64,000 nt of DNA from Ascarosepion bandense (GCA_037127315.1 JBBBDQ010000330.1:6555001-6619000); one strand, 5' to 3'. Numbered from the stretch's first letter, positions 11,078-21,899 are shown. The notes: generated by a model from the sequence alone, not told the origin. Program-made: numbers and translations.

Positions 11078-11111
11078 TTGATCTAGCAAGACATGCTTGC
11101 TAACCATTACA
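11078..11111 (-). mobile_element. Family B SINE fragment
   Basis: 'ctagcaagacatgcttgctaaccattaca' is the complement of the A-box region of SINE family B (compare 51250-51290). Only about 34 bp remain between the (TA)n/inverted-repeat block and the second mariner fragment. Confidence 0.5.
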
Positions 11112-11309
11112 GTGAAAAAGCTATATCGGCAACTGAGGTGTATTTTGAGGTCAAAGACAAATCGTTCTACAAAAAAAGGTGTCGAATTGTTAGAGAATCA
11201 TTTGAATCAGTGTATCACCCTAGAAGGAGACTATGTTGATGAATAAAGTTGAATATACCTAAAAGTTGTTGTTTTATTAGTTATGCCCAGGATTTGTTGA
11301 GTGATGTGT
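11112..11309 (+). mobile_element. Mariner 3' fragment
   Basis: About 198 bp matching positions 10148-10343 of the mariner upstream, from 'gtgaaaaagctatatc' to the right terminal repeat (gcccaggatttgttgagtga...tgtgt) and the outside TA. It keeps the ancestral-looking transposase end (ggagactatgttgatgaataa, reading GDYVDE-stop), which is scrambled in the longer copy. Truncated at its 5' side. Confidence 0.8.
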
Positions 11310-11329
11310 TAGTTTCTATCCTATAACCC

Positions 11330-11720
11330 CTTTTCCAGAGATGAATAATTGTTTGCATCACTATTTCCATGGTCTGTATTCTGAAAAGCTACGTTTCTTG
11401 GTTTCACCAGCCCTGAACCTTTGCAACTGGGACCTGGCATGCCACTTACACAAAAATGAATCATCCTCATTTTCTTTGTATTCCATTAATAAAAAGTTCT
11501 ATTCAGACAGCTTCTTCCCAGAAACTGCTACTTTAGGGAACAGATGTCTGTCAAGATGTTTCCCTAATCATTACAATCTTGACCTCTTTAAGTCTAGCGT
11601 TAACTGTTATAACTCCAGCATCTCATAAACTGCATTTTTTGACTTTTCTTATGTTTATATGACACTACACAGTAACCATATACATTGAGTAGCTGTTATA
11701 TACGTAACTATGAACATTAA
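11330..11720 (+). pseudogene. CR1/Jockey-like LINE 3' end, tail type 2
   Basis: The frame at 11341-11628 reads YFHGLYSEKLRFLV, then KKFYSDSFFPETATL and CFPNHYNLDLFKSSVN. The order 'YxHGxCSxEL...FFPxTxxLWNxLP...FPxxYNLxxFKxxVN' is the C-terminal end of CR1/Jockey-type polymerases in this window. It is 5'-truncated with local insertions. A related but different 3' tail follows, as at 14255, 39650 and 58640. Confidence 0.65.
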
Positions 11721-11760
11721 TGCGGATATCCCAATCCTCATAAATATGTTTGACACTACT

Positions 11761-11787
11761 ATGTGTGTGTGTGTGTGGGGGGGGTAT
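11761..11787. repeat. (TG)n plus G-run
   Basis: Short (TG)n followed by eight G residues. Confidence 0.85.
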
Positions 11788-11799
11788 ATTGCTGTCTAG

Positions 11800-12430
11800 C
11801 AGTTCATCACTAGCAGTGGTTATCTACTTCACCCAGCTGTCAAGTATTGTATTTTGTTGATGCTATAAACATTATATTTCATTTTCCAACCTCTGTTTTG
11901 GTTATTTCTCATTCAGTAACCTTTTTAAGTCACAAGAGTAGATATGTGAGCATTAGTATAAGAAAAAGAAAATTAATTCACTAAAAACCTCAGCAGCCAA
12001 AGAAAACATTGTGATCAAAACAAAAATGTGGATATTTGTTCAAATATCTAATAGAAAAATGAAATGACTGGTCTGCATTTTTTAGATGAGGTGTTATAAT
12101 TTCCATGTTTTTAAAAAACAATGTCTGCTTAAACATGTGTATCGACTAAATATAATATTTAAAGTAACAAGAAATAATGTCAGATTATAAATCAAATTTA
12201 TTAACTCTTCAGAAATTAGTTTGTTTACATTTCAGATACTTAGACAGAAATACTAACACTCCAGTTTCAACAGATACAACACTAGTTGAACAGAGACAAG
12301 AATATGTAGAGCAACGTGAAGTTTCTGAAATTTGGTTTGATTGTTTAGTGGTATATCAAGTTCCATGGCTTATTTAATGCAGAATAAATAAATATTTTCA
12401 ATGCAATTTTATGATTTCAACAACATATTG
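11800..12430. other. AT-rich spacer, nothing recognised
   Basis: A 66-codon plus-strand frame at 12177-12377 has no motif I recognise. No repeats are evident. Confidence 0.35.
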
Positions 12431-12436
12431 TTTATT

Positions 12437-14240
12437 TTTTCTAATCATTTCACCCCAAACAAGGCAGTTCTGCTACTGGTGCACAGAGGGTTACAGCAAA
12501 GAGAAAATGAAAGAAAAAGTAACAGGGAACAAAATACTGGGGATGTTGAAGAAAAAACAAGATAAGGTTAAGAATCAAGAAGATAAAAGATGGTAATTGA
12601 TGTTGCACTTAAACTTTTAGAGATTGTAGCTATCAGGGAAGCAAGTACATGGGAGGGAGTTCCACAAGCGAGAAGTGTGAAAGAATAAGCTGCTACAGTA
12701 GAAGTGGTGGTTACATTTGACTATTTTGATGATAAAATGGTAAGATCTAGTTGTCAATCTAGTAGCGCAGATAAATTCATGTGGTTGGGGCATCAGGGAA
12801 AGGAGCTTGTCATAGCAAAAGCTGTAATAATATTTGTAGAAAAGACAGAGGGAAGCCACGTCATGTCAAGCTGAAATCAAGCTGCCATTTCGGAGTCAAT
12901 TACATTGCAGATCCTCCTTTTGATTTTGTCAAGAACTCCGAGATGAATAGCAGGAGCACTCGACCAGATATGGTAACAGTATTCCATGCACAAACAAATA
13001 GTAGATTTATAAATAATTCTATTATATAGACAGATTCTGACAAAAAAGCTTCCTGTCCTGACAGTGACCTAACTTTCTTAGCAGTAGAGGTAGATTGATT
13101 CAGTGTAGTTGTTCCACTTGAGGTTAGCTGAAAGGGTGAGGTTAAGAAAGAACAGTTTGTTGCTTTCTAGTGTCGTCCATAAAAATGGAAGGTAGGAAAA
13201 GTTCTCTATGACTATTAAGAAAGAGCAGCTTCATTTTGAAAGCATTAAAATTTATGAGCCACTTCTTGCCCCAATTTATTACAGATTTTAATTCCTTTTC
13301 AAGGGCAGCAGTGAGGTTTGTCAGCCTTGGTAGACTTCTTGTTGAGATAGTAGTAAATGGTGGTGTCATTTGCATAGATGCCAATTTGTGAACTGATTAC
13401 ATCAGGAAGATCATTGATGAAGATCAGGAAAAGTATAGGACCTAGGATAGAGCCTTGAGAGATGCCTGCATTAGTATAAAAAGATCTTGAAGCATACCCA
13501 TTTATGATTAGGTAAGAGCAATTTGATGAAATTGAGCAATTGTCCAGAAATACTGTAGCCCTGTAGCATATACAAAAGGCTAGCATGCCAAACCCTGTCC
13601 AACATTTTTAAAATAACTAAGGCAACAGCTCAAGCTTTGCTGTTCTTATCAAGAGACTTATATATATATTCAGTGATAGCTGGTAGACCTATCGAAGTGA
13701 AAGCTATACTGCTTATCAGAGAGTAGGTTGTTGGATGTGAGATGATGAACAATTTCAGCATTGATAATAGTCACAAACACTTTACCAAAGAGTGGTAAGA
13801 GACTAATAGGGTGATAATTAGAGGGGTCAGAGGGCTACCCAAAGTTTTTAAAAATGGGGAACTACAGTGGGGGTTCCAGCAAGTAGGAAAACAAGAAGCA
13901 GTGAGACAAAAGTTGTAGAGTTTGGAGAGAACTAGAGAGTTCAGGGACATGTTTCTTTGGAACAATGACTGGAATGCCATCACCTCTGCTAGCCTTTTGG
14001 AAGTTAAGCTTATAAATTAGAGACCAAAGATGGGCTTATGTATACATCCCTCAGTCGAGCCTTAGTTCTAGATGGGAAGTTGAGTGTGGGTACTCCAGAC
14101 GAATCAAGTGTGGAGTTGGAAGCAAATTTATGGGCAAGGCACTCAACCTTGTCCGCTGGGACATTGAGGATCTCAAATTGATTGAATAGAGGAGGGATCA
14201 AGGTTTGCTGCTGTTTAGCAAACTTTTTCAAAATCGTTAG
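12437..14240 (-). mobile_element. CR1/Jockey-like LINE, 5'-truncated, minus strand
   Basis: Read on the minus strand: a linker region (14231-14010), NFCLTASCFPTCWNPHCSS before motif A, then GISQGSILGPILFLIFINDL, GIYANDTTIYYYLNKKS and KSVINWGKKWLINFNAFKMK. The C-terminus (SLCLFYKYYYSFC, TSRLWNSLPCTCFPDSYNL) and the 3' tail at about 12437-12490 follow. The catalytic YADD is YAND here. Several frameshifts and stops are present. Same family as 14690-16425, opposite strand. Domain order is as in non-LTR RTs; the endonuclease part is missing. Confidence 0.85.
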
Positions 14241-14254
14241 ACTAATATTTTTTT

Positions 14255-14600
14255 TCTACTGTATGGTTCACCCTGTACACAACTCTGAGGCCACTTGAGG
14301 TAGAGGATTATGTTAAGGGGTAGTTTATATGGAAAGGAGGGGAAGATAATGGGTTGAACACGTCAAGATTGTAGTGATCAGTGAAACATCCTCTTGGGAG
14401 TTTGATCCATAAAGCTGTAGTTTGCTGGAAGAAGCTCTTTGAGTAGAACTTACTTCTTGCTGAGGGAATATGGAGGGAGTGTAGGTAGTTTTCTACTATG
14501 TAAGTGGCATGGTGGGTCCTAGCCAGAAAGGTTAGACCTGGTGATGCAGTTCATTTAGGCACTTTCCATGATAGTAGCAATATAACCGTGAAAAACTCCT
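14255..14600 (-). pseudogene. CR1/Jockey-like LINE C-terminus, tail type 2
   Basis: On the minus strand, with frame shifts, the end of the polymerase can be followed (TTALWIKLPRGCFTDHYNLDV-like) and then a tail with the complement of 'aggccacttgaggtagagg'. The tail resembles 39900-39955 (ccaccttgagtggctc) and 58650-58750. It lies directly upstream of the minus-strand copy ending at 14240 but belongs to a different subfamily, so it is a separate insertion. Confidence 0.55.
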
Positions 14601-14689
14601 GTCTGTGAGGGAAAAATTGGCACAATATTTCATCTATTATGCTCCCCATATTCACAAGGGTCTTGTCAATCCAAGTAACCTTCAGGGAG

Positions 14690-16425
14690 TTTCAAATTGA
14701 ACCCTTTATTTAATATACAGTTGTAGATTGTTTATATTTAAGTATATATCATCGAGTTCTTACTAGTATTTATTACAGTAGGATTATTACTCTTCTCTGT
14801 CCTCTCTAAACTCTATAATTATTGCCTTTCTGCTTCCTGTTTTCCTGCCTGCTTGTAATCCTCTTCTGTGGTTCCTGTATTTAAGAATTCAGGGAAATCC
14901 TTGAACCCATCCAATTATTGCTCTATCAGCTTCCTACCAATTTTTGGAAAAGGTGTTTGTGGTTATTATCAATACTGAGATAGTTCATCTTACTACCCAT
15001 AAACTATTCTCAAACAGTATGTATTCTGCTTTACCAGGTCTACTGCCAATATGCTAATGACCACCACAGAGTACATATACCAGGCCCTTGATAAGTCCAG
15101 TGAGACTTGTGCTGTTGTCCTGGATATCTCCAAGGCTTTTGATAGGGTTTGGCATGCTGGCCTTCTGCGTAAGCTACAAGGTTATGGTATCATTGGAAGC
15201 TTGCTTGATCTGATTCAGTTTTTCCTATCTAACTGCATAATGAAGGTCATCTTGAATGGACATGCCTCCACATCCTGCCACACAAATGCTGGTGTCCCCC
15301 AGGGCTCTATCCTAGGCCCGACACTCTTTCTAATCTTCATAAATGATCTCCTAGACATGATCAAATCCCAAGTAGGCATCTATGCAGATGCCACCACCAT
15401 TTACTCCTGCATCAGTAAGAAATCTGGTGAGGCAGACAAACATAACCTTGTTGCTGATCTTGAGAAGGACTTCCCCTCAGTGGTGAACTGGGGTAAGAAG
15501 TGGCTCGTAAATTTTAATGCTTCTAAAATGAAACTGCTGTCAATCATCATAAGTAATCTTTCCTGACCCCCATAAGCATGGACCAAGCAAGTCTCCCTGA
15601 AAGCAATGTACTGTGCATACTTGGCCTGACCCTATCTTCCGACCTCAAGTGAAATCATTACAATAAATTAATACATAAATCCACTACTAGGAAAGTTGGG
15701 TCACTGTGTCAGCCTGAATCCATTTTGCACATATATAAAACAACCATCCAACCGTGCATGGAATACTGTTGTTATATCTGGTCAGGTGCCCCTGCTGTTC
15801 ATCTCAGTGTTCTTGACAGGCTCCAAAGGAGAATCTGTAATGTGATTGGTCCCAACCTGGAAGCTCAACTCTAGCCACTTTCTCACTGGTGGGATGTGGT
15901 TTCCCTGTCTCTTCTACAAATATTTTCATGGTTTCTGCTCTGACGAACTTAAGTCACTGGTGCCCCCTCAACAAGAATTTGCTTGCACAACCAGACTAGC
16001 AACAAGGTCCCACCCTTTTACGATTAAATTAACACAATGCAGCCGACAATTCTACTCACATCAGCTACTTTTCTTGCACTTCCCGCCTGTGGAAATCCCT
16101 TCCATATACTTTCTTTCCTGACAGCTATTACCTCCAGGAATTTAAATGCAAATTCAATTCCCAACTCTTATCCAGTTGACTCCAGTTCTTTTTACATCAT
16201 CCATGTATATCTTGTTCTTCTCCTTTCTCTCTACCTTCACAACTGTCTTCACATCCTTCTCTTGCCCTTTCTCTGACACCCACTCTAACTAGTTCATCTT
16301 TCTTCTCACTCTCCTCCTGCCTGAAACTTCAACTCTTATGTAGCCCCCTGTGCATCAGTTGCAGTACCACCTTGCTTGGGGTGAAATACTTAAAAAAAAA
16401 AAAATAAATAAATAAAAAAAAAAAA
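14690..16425 (+). mobile_element. CR1/Jockey-like LINE, 5'-truncated, plus strand
   Basis: Starts within the linker before the RT (LSKLYNYCLSASCFPAC, NPSNYCSISFLPIFGK), contains the RT core (separate entry), then APAVHLSVLDRLQRRICNVI and LFYKYFHGFCSDELKSLVPP. A C-terminus with YNLQEFK-like coding follows at about 16120. The 3' tail (cccctgtgcatcagttgcag, ccttgcttggggtgaaatac) ends in A-rich sequence at 16391-16425. The same tail occurs at 12437, 18125, 30300, 41160, 50560, 51660 and 57535. About 1.7 kb, with the upstream endonuclease missing. Confidence 0.88.
15051..15566 (+). pseudogene. LINE reverse transcriptase core with YADD changed to YADA
   Basis: A 171-codon open frame holding the RT palm. 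Motif A is VVLDISKAFDRVWH (residues ~23-36), followed by LNGHASTSCHTNAGVPQGSI, LGPTLFLIFINDL and GIYADATTIYSC near residue 133. Non-LTR RTs need two Asp residues in motif C (YADD or FADD); here the second is Ala, so the polymerase would be dead although the frame is open. A stop follows at 15564. The first Met is not the native start: the coding frame of the family extends upstream. Confidence 0.85.
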
Positions 16426-16479
16426 AGAGCTAGTTGTGAGCGAAACATAAGTTGCAGCACTCGTCATCAGGTGGGTGAG

Positions 16480-16800
16480 GTTTAAAGCTCCAAATTTTCC
16501 CCTCGGAATTGTCCCAAAGAACAATAGTCTAGTGTATTAAAGTGCTGGTTTGTGAATTTGGTAACATAGTAATTGCAAGTTCAATCCCTGGGCTGGGTAG
16601 TGTATATTGAACTCAGTAGAAATGGGGCAAATACTAAATAAGAACTAAAAGAGAATGGTCAGTGGAACAAAAGCAATTATGTAAAGCATTCAGTTTGAAG
16701 TTCTTTGAATTAATAAAAACCTGATGAAGGACAGAGGGCATAAGAGCTGAAATGTGATGACATCAAAAAAGGGGAGAACAATAATCCATATGTAAATAAT
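16480..16800 (+). mobile_element. Probable tRNA-related SINE
   Basis: A B-box-like segment (gcaagttcaatccctgg at about 16577) follows a tRNA-like left part (gtattaaagtgctggtttg). The unique body contains 'ctgatgaaggacagagggca'. No second copy is visible in this window, so the SINE call rests on the box motif alone. Confidence 0.35.
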
Positions 16801-17940
16801 GGGAATGATGTTTCCAAAACAGTCATAGTTCATCCAGTCTATAATTTTCTGCAATTATACAATCTGTGGAAATGATACTTGTAAACAAACACATTGTTTT
16901 TCTTAATCAAATATATTTTATCCTACAATCTCATTCAACAATACGTCATCAAGAAACAAGAATTACCACAACTTTTTTGACCAAGATAAAAAATTTCTAG
17001 CAAAGATAGTCAGACTAGCAGGTTATAAAAATATCCTGCATGTTATGTTTTTTCAGATTGTGGTTTGAGGTGATTTCTTTTGGGTTTTCTAGTTATTAAT
17101 TTTCTTTTCTTTTAATGTGACCAGACAGTTGGAATATTGGCTGTATCCAAGAAAAACCAGATTAATTCCTTTGACAGACATGTCTAATAAGGTAAACATA
17201 TGATTTAGACTGGCAGCAGGAAATAGTAGAAAAAAAAACAGTATATTTGCTTCTATCCTTTACGCTAAAACAAAAAGCCAAAACTGAGAATAAAACCAAA
17301 CTAAAAACTGAAACCAAAAGAAAATGAAAATTGAAAGCAAAATAAATAAAAAAGTTAAAAGCAAAACATCCAAATAAAAAAAAGGAAAAAAAAAAAAACT
17401 AGAATAAATAAGAATTAAAAAACAATGAAAGTTAAACATGATCCAATCCTAAATCTCATTTTGTTTTTAATATTGGAAATATACATTTGCCATTGTAGGT
17501 AATATCAGGAATTTTTTCATTTTTAATCATCTTTACTACAGCTGTTCCAAGAGATGTTTATACATTTAAGTGGGTGTTTATTATCATTGAGTTTTGCTTA
17601 ATGGCATATCAAAACCTCTGTGGGTTATTTAATGCCAAAAAGGTGGAGTTTTAAGGTATCTTTTTTTAAAGTTTGGTTATAGTGAGAAGGTTGATTTAGT
17701 CAGATTTTGATCAAAATTTTATTCTATTTTATTTTAGAAAACTGAAGATGCCTTCTAGTTTTGTATTCAAAAATGTCTTGCTGGTAATATTTTTTCCATC
17801 ATAAATGTATTATGGCAATAACCTTTTTTTCCTTCAAAAATATATTATTGCAATATTTTTTTCCTTCAAAAATGTATTGATGGTAATATTTTTTCTTCAA
17901 AAACAGATTTTTTTATAAAAGTTTATTTTTATACTTTCAT
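16800..17940. repeat. AT-rich spacer with A-rich and short tandem segments
   Basis: 17250-17440 is a run of A-rich words (aaaactgaaaccaaaag, aaataaataaaaaag) without a fixed period. 17765-17905 holds three to four diverged copies of a ~45-bp unit with 'ttcaaaaatgtatt' and 'ggtaatattttttc'. No gene is seen. Confidence 0.5.
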
Positions 17941-17944
17941 TATG

Positions 17945-18120
17945 TTTTAACCCCAGTTTGGAGGTTAACTATTTCCCTCATAGCTGGGACCCTACCAGGT
18001 GCTACCACTCTGGGTCAGGGTGAACCTGACAATTAAGAGGTGGTTCCATGCTCCTCACAACCTCCCAATCGGGGGTCTTGCTGCCTCATTATCATTGAGC
18101 AAACAAAGCTGACTAATAGA
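17945..18120. other. GC-richer block of unknown origin
   Basis: About 175 bp with much higher GC than its surroundings (gctgggaccctaccaggtgc, cctcccaatcgggggtcttg). It reads in no long frame. It directly precedes a LINE-type 3' tail, so it may be the body of a SINE using that tail. No second copy is seen here. Confidence 0.35.
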
Positions 18121-18182
18121 TTTTTAACTGTAACCCCATGCATACTAGTACCATTACTGCCTTGTTTGGGGTGAAATGATAA
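18120..18182 (+). mobile_element. CR1/Jockey-like 3' tail
   Basis: 'taaccccatgcatactag' and 'ctgccttgtttggggtgaaa' match the tail of the LINE ending at 16425. Either a very short LINE insertion or the tail of a SINE whose body is the GC-richer block just upstream. Confidence 0.6.
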
Positions 18183-18253
18183 TTTTTATTCTTGTTTTAT
18201 ATACATATTCAAAAGACTGTAGTATAACTCAATTATACTATCTATATATTAAA

Positions 18254-19162
18254 CTAGCAGTATAGCCCAGCGTTGCTCAGTTGAAATGAAAGCTTTAAAA
18301 CTAATCCATGGTCCTGGAGCTCAGACTCTTTGGACGTTGACATAAAAGACTAAAAAGCAATAGTTGTTTCCAGTTCAAACGAAACTGTAGACTGAAAGAA
18401 AAATGAATGGATGTAAGGCAAATTTTGATTTCCTGGTATTGATATCAAATAAGATTTTTCGTTGTAAACTGAATTTTGAAGGCTAAATAAGTCCTCTGAG
18501 TAAATGGTATCATGGCTGAGAACTACAATTATACCTACTTAGAGCCAAACCCAAAGCAAAAACTAAAATAAAAGGGCTGAAAAAATACAGATATACAGGC
18601 AGATAAACAGCCACACACACAAACATCTTGCCTTTTATATATATAAGCTTAGAAGAAAACCAATAAATAATTATCCAAATGTTGGAGAATTTTTGTCTTC
18701 ATTTTCAACTGAAATTAAAGCAAAAATACGACGTTTAGAACGGCTCATGATTAAACATAATAGACATTCATTGTCTCTTATATTTAATAGAATATGTCTA
18801 GAAAATTACTTGCTGCCTCGATATACTAAATATATATATATATATATAAAATCGATTTTCTGCACTATGGTAAGAACTGCAACCTTGAAACTTCTGAATA
18901 TCATTTCTTATGTCTTTGTCTATGAGTGTACCAAATTTGATTAAAATCGGACCACTCCTTCTATAACCTGATTTTTTTGATTATTGATTTTCAATATTTA
19001 TCGGAGGTACCTCAACAAAAAATCTATCTAAGAACACTTGCAGATGCTTATAGTACAACTGTGTAAGTTTTCAAGAAAATCGGTTTAGCTGTTTCGGAGT
19101 CTATAGGTAATGGACACACACACAGACACACACACAAATGTCCATTTATAAATAAGTTTAGA
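18254..19162 (-). mobile_element. Helitron (non-autonomous), interrupted
   Basis: Minus-strand element whose 3' end is the complement of ctagcagtatagcccagcgt: a short CCCG/CGGG-type hairpin before terminal CTAG. Its 5' end is tctaaacttatttataaatg. It lacks coding capacity. Copies at 35481, 39053 and 61185 share the whole body, including 'gattaaaatcggacc' and 'gtagtacaact'-like words. TC..CTRR ends with a 3' hairpin and no TSD are Helitron hallmarks. This copy is split at its internal (TA)n by a PLE-like module at about 18646-18850. Confidence 0.78.
18646..18850 (+). mobile_element. PLE-like N-terminal module inside a Helitron
   Basis: The frame at 18693-18944 reads STEIKAKIRRLERLMIKHNR, then HSLSLIFNRICLENYLLPRY, running into (TA)n. 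It matches the arms at 10409-10663 (KYIRRYERILHKINRQ, LPKYTQY) and, more decayed, 28885-29050. The pattern of basic residues followed by 'R...L..F...C..N.L.P' resembles the start of Penelope-like polymerases, but that identification is tentative. It sits exactly where sister Helitrons have only (TA)n. Confidence 0.55.
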
Positions 19163-19199
19163 TATGTTTGCACCTATGTGTAGTGTATGTTATGCTTGA

Positions 19200-19740
19200 T
19201 ATTATAGATAATGAGAGGAGAAACAGAAAGAGGGAGAGATATAGAAAGTAAAGGGGACATAGACAAAATAGAGTGTGACACTGAGTAAGACTGAAGGGTG
19301 ATCATAGAAAATGGCAGTTGTTTGAGTGGTTAAATCATGTTGTGCGACCTAATGATCTATTGAAGATAAATTTGCCACTGAACTGCAAGTGACCTTTTTG
19401 AAATTACACTTTTTAAAAAAATTTTATCTTTGCGAATTTGCCACAGACTGGGAAATCAAGACTGTGTCGAGCATCTAAGAGGGGAAGAAAAAGAGCGTGA
19501 CAAAGAGTAAAACAAAAAGAGAGAGGGAAAAAAAGAAACTAAAAGTGTGATAGAGAGAGGGAGGGATCATTTTAGATAGGTAGTTGTTTGTAGTTAGGGA
19601 TTAAATCATGTTTCACGACATTTCAGCATTTTTAAGAGATTTTATAATTTTTTTTAGAACTATCTGGGAAAGTTCAGCATTAAAAATATTTGTAAATCTG
19701 TAAGTTACACATGTCTTGCTAGTTAACATCATTATCTCTC
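19200..19740. repeat. Diverged direct repeat with GA-rich part
   Basis: Two copies of an ordered set of words: a GA-rich stretch, 'ggtagttgtttg', 'ggttaaatcatg' or 'ggattaaatcatg', then 'ttt' and an 'agtttgccac'-like end. They start at about 19200 and 19500; part of a third is at 19805-19870 (gtttgtcacttaactg). Function unknown. Confidence 0.45.
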
Positions 19741-19751
19741 TCTCCTTTATG

Positions 19752-19754
<3 letters not shown>

Positions 19755-19804
<50 letters not shown>

Positions 19805-19805
19805 G
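19755..19805. repeat. (CA)n/(TA)n microsatellite
   Basis: cacacacaca passing into about 22 TA units. Confidence 0.95.
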
Positions 19806-20222
19806 ATTAATGCAGAGAAGTTTGTCACTTAACTGAGTAGGTTCATGCCAACTTTGAAGTTTTGCAAGGACACCCTTATGATGTCATCACTCATCAGGGC
19901 AAAATTTTTGATCTGCTGTTGAGTCTTGTTTTTTTTTTATTAATATGGAGCTTAGTGTAATTTAGTATTTTCTTGTGGGACTGGTCTGACAGTGTTTTTT
20001 TATTGCTTTTGTTGTGTTAATTTCTATTTAATATTGTATTATTTGTGGTTGGTTGATTTTCTTAATTGTGTAGGTGTTTGATTTATTTTTATTGCTTTTT
20101 AATGTATGTGTAAACAGATGTCTGCTGAATAGCTTTTTATTTGTTCATTTTGTTATTTAGGTTTACCTCTTTATATATATTTAAATTATTTTCAAATAGT
20201 TTATCTGTAAAGGATTAAAATG

Positions 20223-20578
20223 AATAATAAGATAAAGGAAAACTTTTTAGCCTACACATTTTGTCCTCTTTAGGGACTTTATCAAAGGAATTGTAGGATT
20301 TGCATGTTTTTATATACAAGAGAACAAGGTTGTCATTGGTTTGTCAAGGCTTTTAAATTGGAGATTCATAAATATTCATCAGCTGGTTGAAAAGTCAGTC
20401 AAATCACCTCAGGAATATTCATGAACATTCTACAATTTAAAAGCCTTGATAAACCAATGACATCCTTGCTCTTCTATATAAACACATGCAACAGTATAAA
20501 TCCTTAATTTTGCCTTGATAAAGTCCCTCAGAGAATAAAACACAGTGGCTAAGAGTAATTTTTACTTTTCTTTTTATT
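20223..20578. repeat. Foldback element (long hairpin) 1
   Basis: Left arm about 20226-20385 and right arm about 20412-20577 are imperfect reverse complements. Examples: 'agggactttatcaaagg' with 'ccttgataaagtccctc', and 'tgtcattggtttgtcaaggc' with 'gccttgataaaccaatgaca'. The apex is short. (TA)n follows at 20579-20602. It is MITE/foldback-like with no coding capacity. Confidence 0.8.
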
Positions 20579-20602
20579 CATATATATATATATATATATA
20601 TT
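20579..20602. repeat. (TA)n microsatellite
   Basis: About 12 TA units between two foldback elements. Confidence 0.95.
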
Positions 20603-21212
20603 ATAAGGAAGTGAGAGAACAGATACATTAAAACCCACTGTTCAAGCATTTACTTTTATAAAGAGTGCTCGATATGAAGTAGAGCTTAATATTGTAATTT
20701 TATTATTACAATGCTTTATAAAAGCATTATATCACTACACAAAATTTTTCATGTTTTCAGAACAATACTTCCAGTGATATTTTAAAATAAATGATGAAAA
20801 TGATTTATTAAGAAAATATAAGATGAATTCATGGTTATTTAGAAAATGAAGGGGTAATAATTGGAGAATATGCTTGTTGGGGTGTCAATATTGTTCAATC
20901 AAAAATGAGAATTAGGTAACTATGGAGATTTGGGTCATGAAAGAAAGCAGGAAAAAAAACAACCTAAAATCCAATCTGGTGTTAAAAATGATTATCTACC
21001 CATTTAAATAATGTATGGATGCATTATGTATCTAATCCAGACAAAATTAAAAAGTGTCATTTCTTGACACCAGGCCATTCTGCCATATTTTCTGAATAAA
21101 TCATTTTCACTATTAATTTTAAAATATCACATGAAGAACAGTATTGTTCTGAAACATGAAACTTTTTGTATAGTGATATAATGCTTTTATAAACCATTGT
21201 AATAACAAAATT

Positions 21213-21218
<6 letters not shown>
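20603..21218. repeat. Foldback element 2
   Basis: Arms of about 120 bp: 20690-20809 and 21095-21218, inverted relative to each other. Examples: 'gcattatatcactacac' with 'gtatagtgatataatgc', and 'tgaaaatgatttatt' with 'aataaatcattttca'. The centre is a ~285-bp loop. The left flank (aagcatttacttttataaag) and left arm recur at 28300-28504, so it is a dispersed family. (TA)n follows immediately. Confidence 0.8.

Positions 21219-21263
<45 letters not shown>
21219..21263. repeat. (TA)n microsatellite
   Basis: About 22 TA units between foldback element 2 and repeat R2. Confidence 0.95.
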
Positions 21264-21266
<3 letters not shown>

Positions 21267-21780
21267 TTTTAAATTTTATTAAATTACTTTAATCCGAAAC
21301 AGAAAAGTAAGAAGGTAAATGCCAAGAACCTGATCCTAATTAATATTAAAAAATTTTAATATTAAAAAATGATACAGGAGGAGAGCTCAATGTAATTAAA
21401 ATTACAGAGCCAATATAAATTAAAATAAATTTTCAAAATTCAAAAATGCTGAATGAACATTTTAACATGAAATCCCTAAGAGAGATTTCACATATCCTCA
21501 GCAACAGACAATCTATATTAAAATGAAAAAAATAAGATTAAAAAGGAGAAATAAAAAGATAAAAGAATAAAAAAAGTAAAGAAATAAAAAAAAATTAAAT
21601 AACGGTTAAGATTTGAGAAATATACGTCACAAAAAAATTTTTTTGAAAATCAGTCTATTTTTGTTTTTTTCCTTTTTGATAGAGTTGTAAGTGAAGAGAT
21701 GGGAAAATTTGACATGTCTAGCTTAATAGACGAAAAGGGAGGTTGTTAAATTGAGAATTGGGCTAAACAAAACAGAACAG
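21262..21780. repeat. Dispersed repeat R2, copy 1
   Basis: About 515 bp, matched in inverted orientation by 29815-30640. Shared words include aatccgaaa, gaacctgatcctaattaat, tgtaattaaaattacagagc, aatccctaagagagatttca, gaaatatacgtcac, aaaatcagtctatttttg and gacatgtctagcttaataga. No coding is seen. Both copies start next to a (TA)n or TA-rich run. Class unknown; it could be a MITE or the untranslated part of a larger element. Confidence 0.75.
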
Positions 21781-21899
21781 GAAGGGAAGGGGCGGGATAT
21801 AAAAATGTATAGGGAAAAAAAAAGGAAAGAAAGAAAAAGGAAAAAAATATCAAATAGAAAACGCTCGATACATGTCAAACAAATTTAACTTTAAATGTT

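Noticed and set aside
10464..11081. Two real genes on opposite strands encoding the same peptide
   Set aside because: The identical peptides come from the two arms of a perfect inverted repeat that runs into (TA)n; a mobile-element fragment is the simpler reading.
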